Below are positions 5,998 through 8,422 of a DNA stretch of 8,422 nt, one piece after another. The stretch's first letter is position 1; each line of letters opens with the position of its first letter. The notes under the pieces were generated by a model that saw nothing but the letters and a program-made list of their open reading frames with translations, was not told the origin of the DNA and made no database searches. Position numbers and translations under genes: made by a program. Origin of the DNA: Flavobacteriales bacterium UBA1531 (GTDB lineage: Bacteria > Bacteroidota > Bacteroidia > Flavobacteriales_D > Sanyastnellaceae); the NCBI GenBank assembly GCA_002323795.1, contig DCPZ01000084.1:456-8877 (forward strand), given 5' to 3'.

Positions 5998-7170
5998 ATG
6001 CATTCTACCCTGATCGTTCTCCTTTCTAGTTATACCATTGCCATTGCATTATGGATTGCGCATGAGATGTATCTCACGAATGGCGTAGTGAAAATGGCAG
6101 AGAACGGCGGGAATCCAAAGTCCGAAAAGAAAACAGTCGTAACCACTGAGCTGCGACCGCAAGTGAGTGTGGTTGTCTGCATTCGCGACGGACAGGTCCA
6201 TCTTATGAACTTACTTGAAGCACTGGAACAGCAGAAATTTGAGCGCGATTGGGAGGTGATCATGGTGGATGACGGCTCCACTGACGATACGTGGCAGTTG
6301 TTGATTGACTATCAAAAGAGCCGCAGCGGAGCTTTTGCACTCAAAATCTTTCAACTCAAGAATACACGAAGCGGAAAAAAGCAAGCGCTTCAATTTGCAA
6401 TTGACCAAGCATCGGGAAGTGCATTGATTTTCACAGATGTCGATTGTGTCCCTTCCAGTGATATCTGGCTGCATCGGCTTGCTGAGCCGCTCGATCAGGG
6501 TCAGGATCTGGTTCTTGGGGTGAGCTTGCCACTACTGGATCGATCTCCGGGTTTTGTGGGGGCAATCCAGGCTTGGGATGCGTTGCGCATCGTTCGCAGT
6601 TACATTGGATGGGCGGAAAAAGGGCGACCGTACATGGGAGTTGGAAGGAACATGGCCATGCGTGCAGAAATCCATCCGGGATTTGAGGCGAACGCTGATT
6701 TGGCATCTGGAGATGATGACCTTGCCATTCAACGCCTGCTTGCCACTGAATCTGTTGCAACTTTTAGCTTAATTGGTCGCGAGAGTCAAGTCGATTCAGT
6801 ACTTCCCAAGACCCCACAGGGTTGGTACCGTCAAAAACAAAGGCATTGGACGACTGCACCGCGCTACAGCATGAGCGATCGTCTGCGACTCATTTTTCCT
6901 CAGGCGTTGAGCTTGATTTGTCTTGTGCTCGGAATCACAGCACTTGTCAAAGGGCTTCATGATGGGGTTTTGCACATTGCCTTATGGATAGTAGGTCTTG
7001 GAATGGGGTTAGCTTGGCTAGTTGCAGGCCTTACCTTTCGATCAATCGCTAAGGCGTGCCAAACCCCTGATCGCTGGTTACATTACGGTTGGTTGCAACC
7101 GCTTGGAACTGGTTGGATGTGGATGATGGCCATCACGATGGCAATTGTCCCTTCCAAGCGTCATTGGTAG
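5998..7170 (+). CDS. Membrane-associated family 2 glycosyltransferase
   Basis: This GT-A fold GT2 enzyme transfers a sugar from a nucleotide-sugar donor, probably at the inner membrane; donor and acceptor are unknown. The 390 residues start with one transmembrane segment (about 4-21), then a cytoplasmic catalytic domain from VSVVVCIRDG (56-65). Seen motifs are DDGSTDDT (91-98), the metal-binding DVD (147-149), SGDDDLAI (237-244) in the place of the catalytic ED motif, and QKQRHW (279-284), a QxxRW-like motif. Three hydrophobic segments follow, at about 303-318, 325-345 and 364-384, and the chain ends shortly after. The architecture resembles GT2 enzymes of envelope polysaccharide or glycolipid synthesis, but no cluster of sugar genes is adjacent. 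It lies 23 bases after the lipoprotein and is probably co-transcribed with it. Confidence 0.9.
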   Translation: MHSTLIVLLSSYTIAIALWIAHEMYLTNGVVKMAENGGNPKSEKKTVVTTELRPQVSVVVCIRDGQVHLMNLLEALEQQKFERDWEVIMVDDGSTDDTWQLLIDYQKSRSGAFALKIFQLKNTRSGKKQALQFAIDQASGSALIFTDVDCVPSSDIWLHRLAEPLDQGQDLVLGVSLPLLDRSPGFVGAIQAWDALRIVRSYIGWAEKGRPYMGVGRNMAMRAEIHPGFEANADLASGDDDLAIQRLLATESVATFSLIGRESQVDSVLPKTPQGWYRQKQRHWTTAPRYSMSDRLRLIFPQALSLICLVLGITALVKGLHDGVLHIALWIVGLGMGLAWLVAGLTFRSIAKACQTPDRWLHYGWLQPLGTGWMWMMAITMAIVPSKRHW

Positions 7171-7216
7171 GTGCTTAAGGCGACTCACCAATCGTTTGAC
7201 CGACCATTTCGTACCC

Positions 7217-7825
7217 ATGGATGTGAACCCGAATTTGTCCGACAAAGCCCGCTATGATTATGCCCTCGTTTTGCGAGCTACCAAGGAAAATGATGAAAAA
7301 GCATATGCAGAGTTGATGCAGCGATACCGCGATTCAATTTTTCATTTGATCAATAAAATGGTTTTCAGCTCTGACGATGCGGACGATCTGACTATGGAAA
7401 CCTTCAGCAAAGCTTTTCAGCGGTTGGAGCAATACACGCCGGCATATGCGTTTTCAACTTGGTTGTTCAAGATTGGTTCGAACCATACGATTGATTTCAT
7501 TCGAAAAAAGCGAATAAAGGCCTTGTCTTTAGACCAAGGATTCAGAAATGAAGATGGCGATTCAATGGAAATCCATGTCGCAGATGATGGTTTAGATCCA
7601 TTTGAGTCGCTCGAAAAAAAGGAGAGAAAAGAGCGTATGCATGATGTTGTGAGTGAATTGAAGCCGAAGTACCGAAGATTGGTTGAAATGCGTTATTTCG
7701 AAGAGAAGAGTTACGATGAAATATCAGAAGAACTGGGACTTCCATTGGGTACAGTAAAGGCGCAATTGTTTCGTGCTCGTGATATGTTGGAACGCGTTCT
7801 TGGTAGCGTTCGGGAGACCATTTGA
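7217..7825 (+). CDS. RNA polymerase sigma factor, sigma-70 family, ECF type
   Basis: This protein directs RNA polymerase to its own promoter set. With the ATG start it has 202 residues, typical of ECF sigmas. The region 2 domain spans about 25-100, with DDADDLTMETFSKAFQRL (53-70) and FSTWLFKIGSNHTIDFIRKKR (79-99), the core-binding and -10-recognition helices. A charged linker (108-145) follows, then region 4 with YRRLVEMRYFEEKSYDEIS (152-170) and the helix-turn-helix LGLPLGTVKAQLFRARDML (173-191). No region 1.1 or 3 is present. A TTG at 7145 would extend the frame by 24 residues into the glycosyltransferase gene, but that segment lacks family character, so ATG 7217 is chosen. No anti-sigma gene follows; the next gene is rsmG, overlapping by one base. 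Target promoters are unknown. Confidence 0.92.
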   Translation: MDVNPNLSDKARYDYALVLRATKENDEKAYAELMQRYRDSIFHLINKMVFSSDDADDLTMETFSKAFQRLEQYTPAYAFSTWLFKIGSNHTIDFIRKKRIKALSLDQGFRNEDGDSMEIHVADDGLDPFESLEKKERKERMHDVVSELKPKYRRLVEMRYFEEKSYDEISEELGLPLGTVKAQLFRARDMLERVLGSVRETI

Positions 7826-8422
7826 TGATTGATTTCAACACGTCTGTCCCTGATTTATCGAAGGTAGCTGCTGATCAACTTAATCAACTGCGGCCATTGT
7901 ATGAAGAGTGGAACGCGGCCATCAATGTAATCTCTCGAAAAGACATGGATGCTTTCGAAGAGCGACATGTCTTGCACAGCTTGGCCATTTTTAAAACCAT
8001 GCGTTTCTCGCCGGGTAGTCGCGTTTTAGATGTGGGCACGGGAGGAGGTTTTCCGGGAATCCCACTTGCGATTGTTTGTCCCAATGTCGATTTCGTTCTC
8101 TGCGATAGTATCGGAAAGAAAATGAAGGTGGTTCGAGCGATTGTAAAGGAACTCGGCCTCAAAAATGTTTCGGTACATCACGGAAGAGCAGAAGATATCT
8201 CGGGTCGCTTCGACTTTGTTGTTAGCCGCGCGGTCACTCGAATGGATCGTTTTCTCCCTTGGGTGCTGAATAAGATGGAAGGGAGGTCATTGAATCCATG
8301 GCCGAATGGAGTACTGGCTCTAAAAGGTGGAGACTTGAAAGAGGAAATGGCTGAGGTCAAACAAACCACTGAAATCATTCCGATATCGCAATGGTTTGAT
8401 TCTCCTTTTTTTGAGACCAAAT
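7825..8422 (+). CDS. rsmG: 16S rRNA (guanine-527-N7)-methyltransferase RsmG (GidB), 3' end cut off
   Basis: RsmG uses S-adenosylmethionine to methylate N7 of G527 in 16S rRNA; loss of it gives low-level streptomycin resistance in several bacteria. The visible 199 residues run open to the window end, and the family is about 205-210 residues, so only the last few are missing. Motifs: WNAAINVISRKD (29-40), ERHVLHSL (46-53), the SAM-binding LDVGTGGGFPGIPLAI (68-83), CDSIGKKM (93-100) and FVVSRAVTRMDRFLPW (131-146). These are the family's diagnostic blocks. The ATG at 7825 shares its A with the sigma factor's TGA stop (TGATG), indicating translational coupling. The small alpha-helical N-terminus is intact, so this start is secure. 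Confidence 0.95.
   Translation, partial: MIDFNTSVPDLSKVAADQLNQLRPLYEEWNAAINVISRKDMDAFEERHVLHSLAIFKTMRFSPGSRVLDVGTGGGFPGIPLAIVCPNVDFVLCDSIGKKMKVVRAIVKELGLKNVSVHHGRAEDISGRFDFVVSRAVTRMDRFLPWVLNKMEGRSLNPWPNGVLALKGGDLKEEMAEVKQTTEIIPISQWFDSPFFETK

Noticed and set aside
7145..7216. N-terminal extension of the sigma factor from a TTG codon
   Set aside because: It would overlap the glycosyltransferase gene by 26 bases, uses a rare start and adds residues with no sigma-family similarity; ATG 7217 gives the expected N-terminus.
1..8422. Mobile element, CRISPR array, prophage, defence system or toxin-antitoxin pair
   Set aside because: All of the window is accounted for by recognisable chromosomal genes and short spacers; no transposase, integrase, spaced repeat array, attachment site or defence-type domain was seen on either strand.

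Overview
The window reads as an ordinary chromosomal segment of a Bacteroidota bacterium, probably Flavobacteriales-like, judged by eye to be close to 50% GC. The clues are the protein families (an exported GH109-type Gfo/Idh protein, a deoxynucleoside kinase next to folK, a 67K-type SppA, a short Cys lipoprotein), gene starts that mostly lack a Shine-Dalgarno sequence, and near-matches to the Bacteroidota -7 promoter element (TAnnTTTG). The genus is not determinable from the sequence alone. Coding density is very high and no gene-free stretch exceeds 100 bases.

Layout: (1) 64-936, plus strand: sucD, the alpha subunit of succinyl-CoA ligase, preceded by a GC-rich inverted repeat; sucC is not visible. 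(2) 950-3561, minus strand, read right to left: folK (GTG start), a deoxynucleoside kinase that overlaps it by 4 bases, and an exported Gfo/Idh/MocA protein with the conserved blocks of GH109. sucD and the Gfo/Idh gene converge with only 13 bases between stop codons, and a small hairpin over the sucD stop may end transcription. (3) 3562-3656: a 95-base divergent promoter region. (4) 3657-8422, plus strand: sppA, a small probable lipoprotein (4-base overlap), a family 2 glycosyltransferase with membrane segments, an ECF-type sigma factor, and rsmG (1-base overlap, cut by the window end). The spacing suggests one or two transcripts.

Functionally this is a mix of central metabolism (TCA cycle), folate synthesis, nucleotide salvage, envelope work (SppA, lipoprotein, glycosyltransferase, exported GH109-like enzyme), transcription control and rRNA methylation. 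I see no mobile element, CRISPR array, tRNA, rRNA or clear sign of horizontal transfer, and no convincing new biological system. The points most worth a second look are the GH109-like enzyme with its unusual twin-arginine region, the unrecognised lipoprotein translationally coupled to sppA, the sigma factor without a neighbouring anti-sigma gene, and a gene junction at 2375-2415 built almost entirely of short direct repeats.
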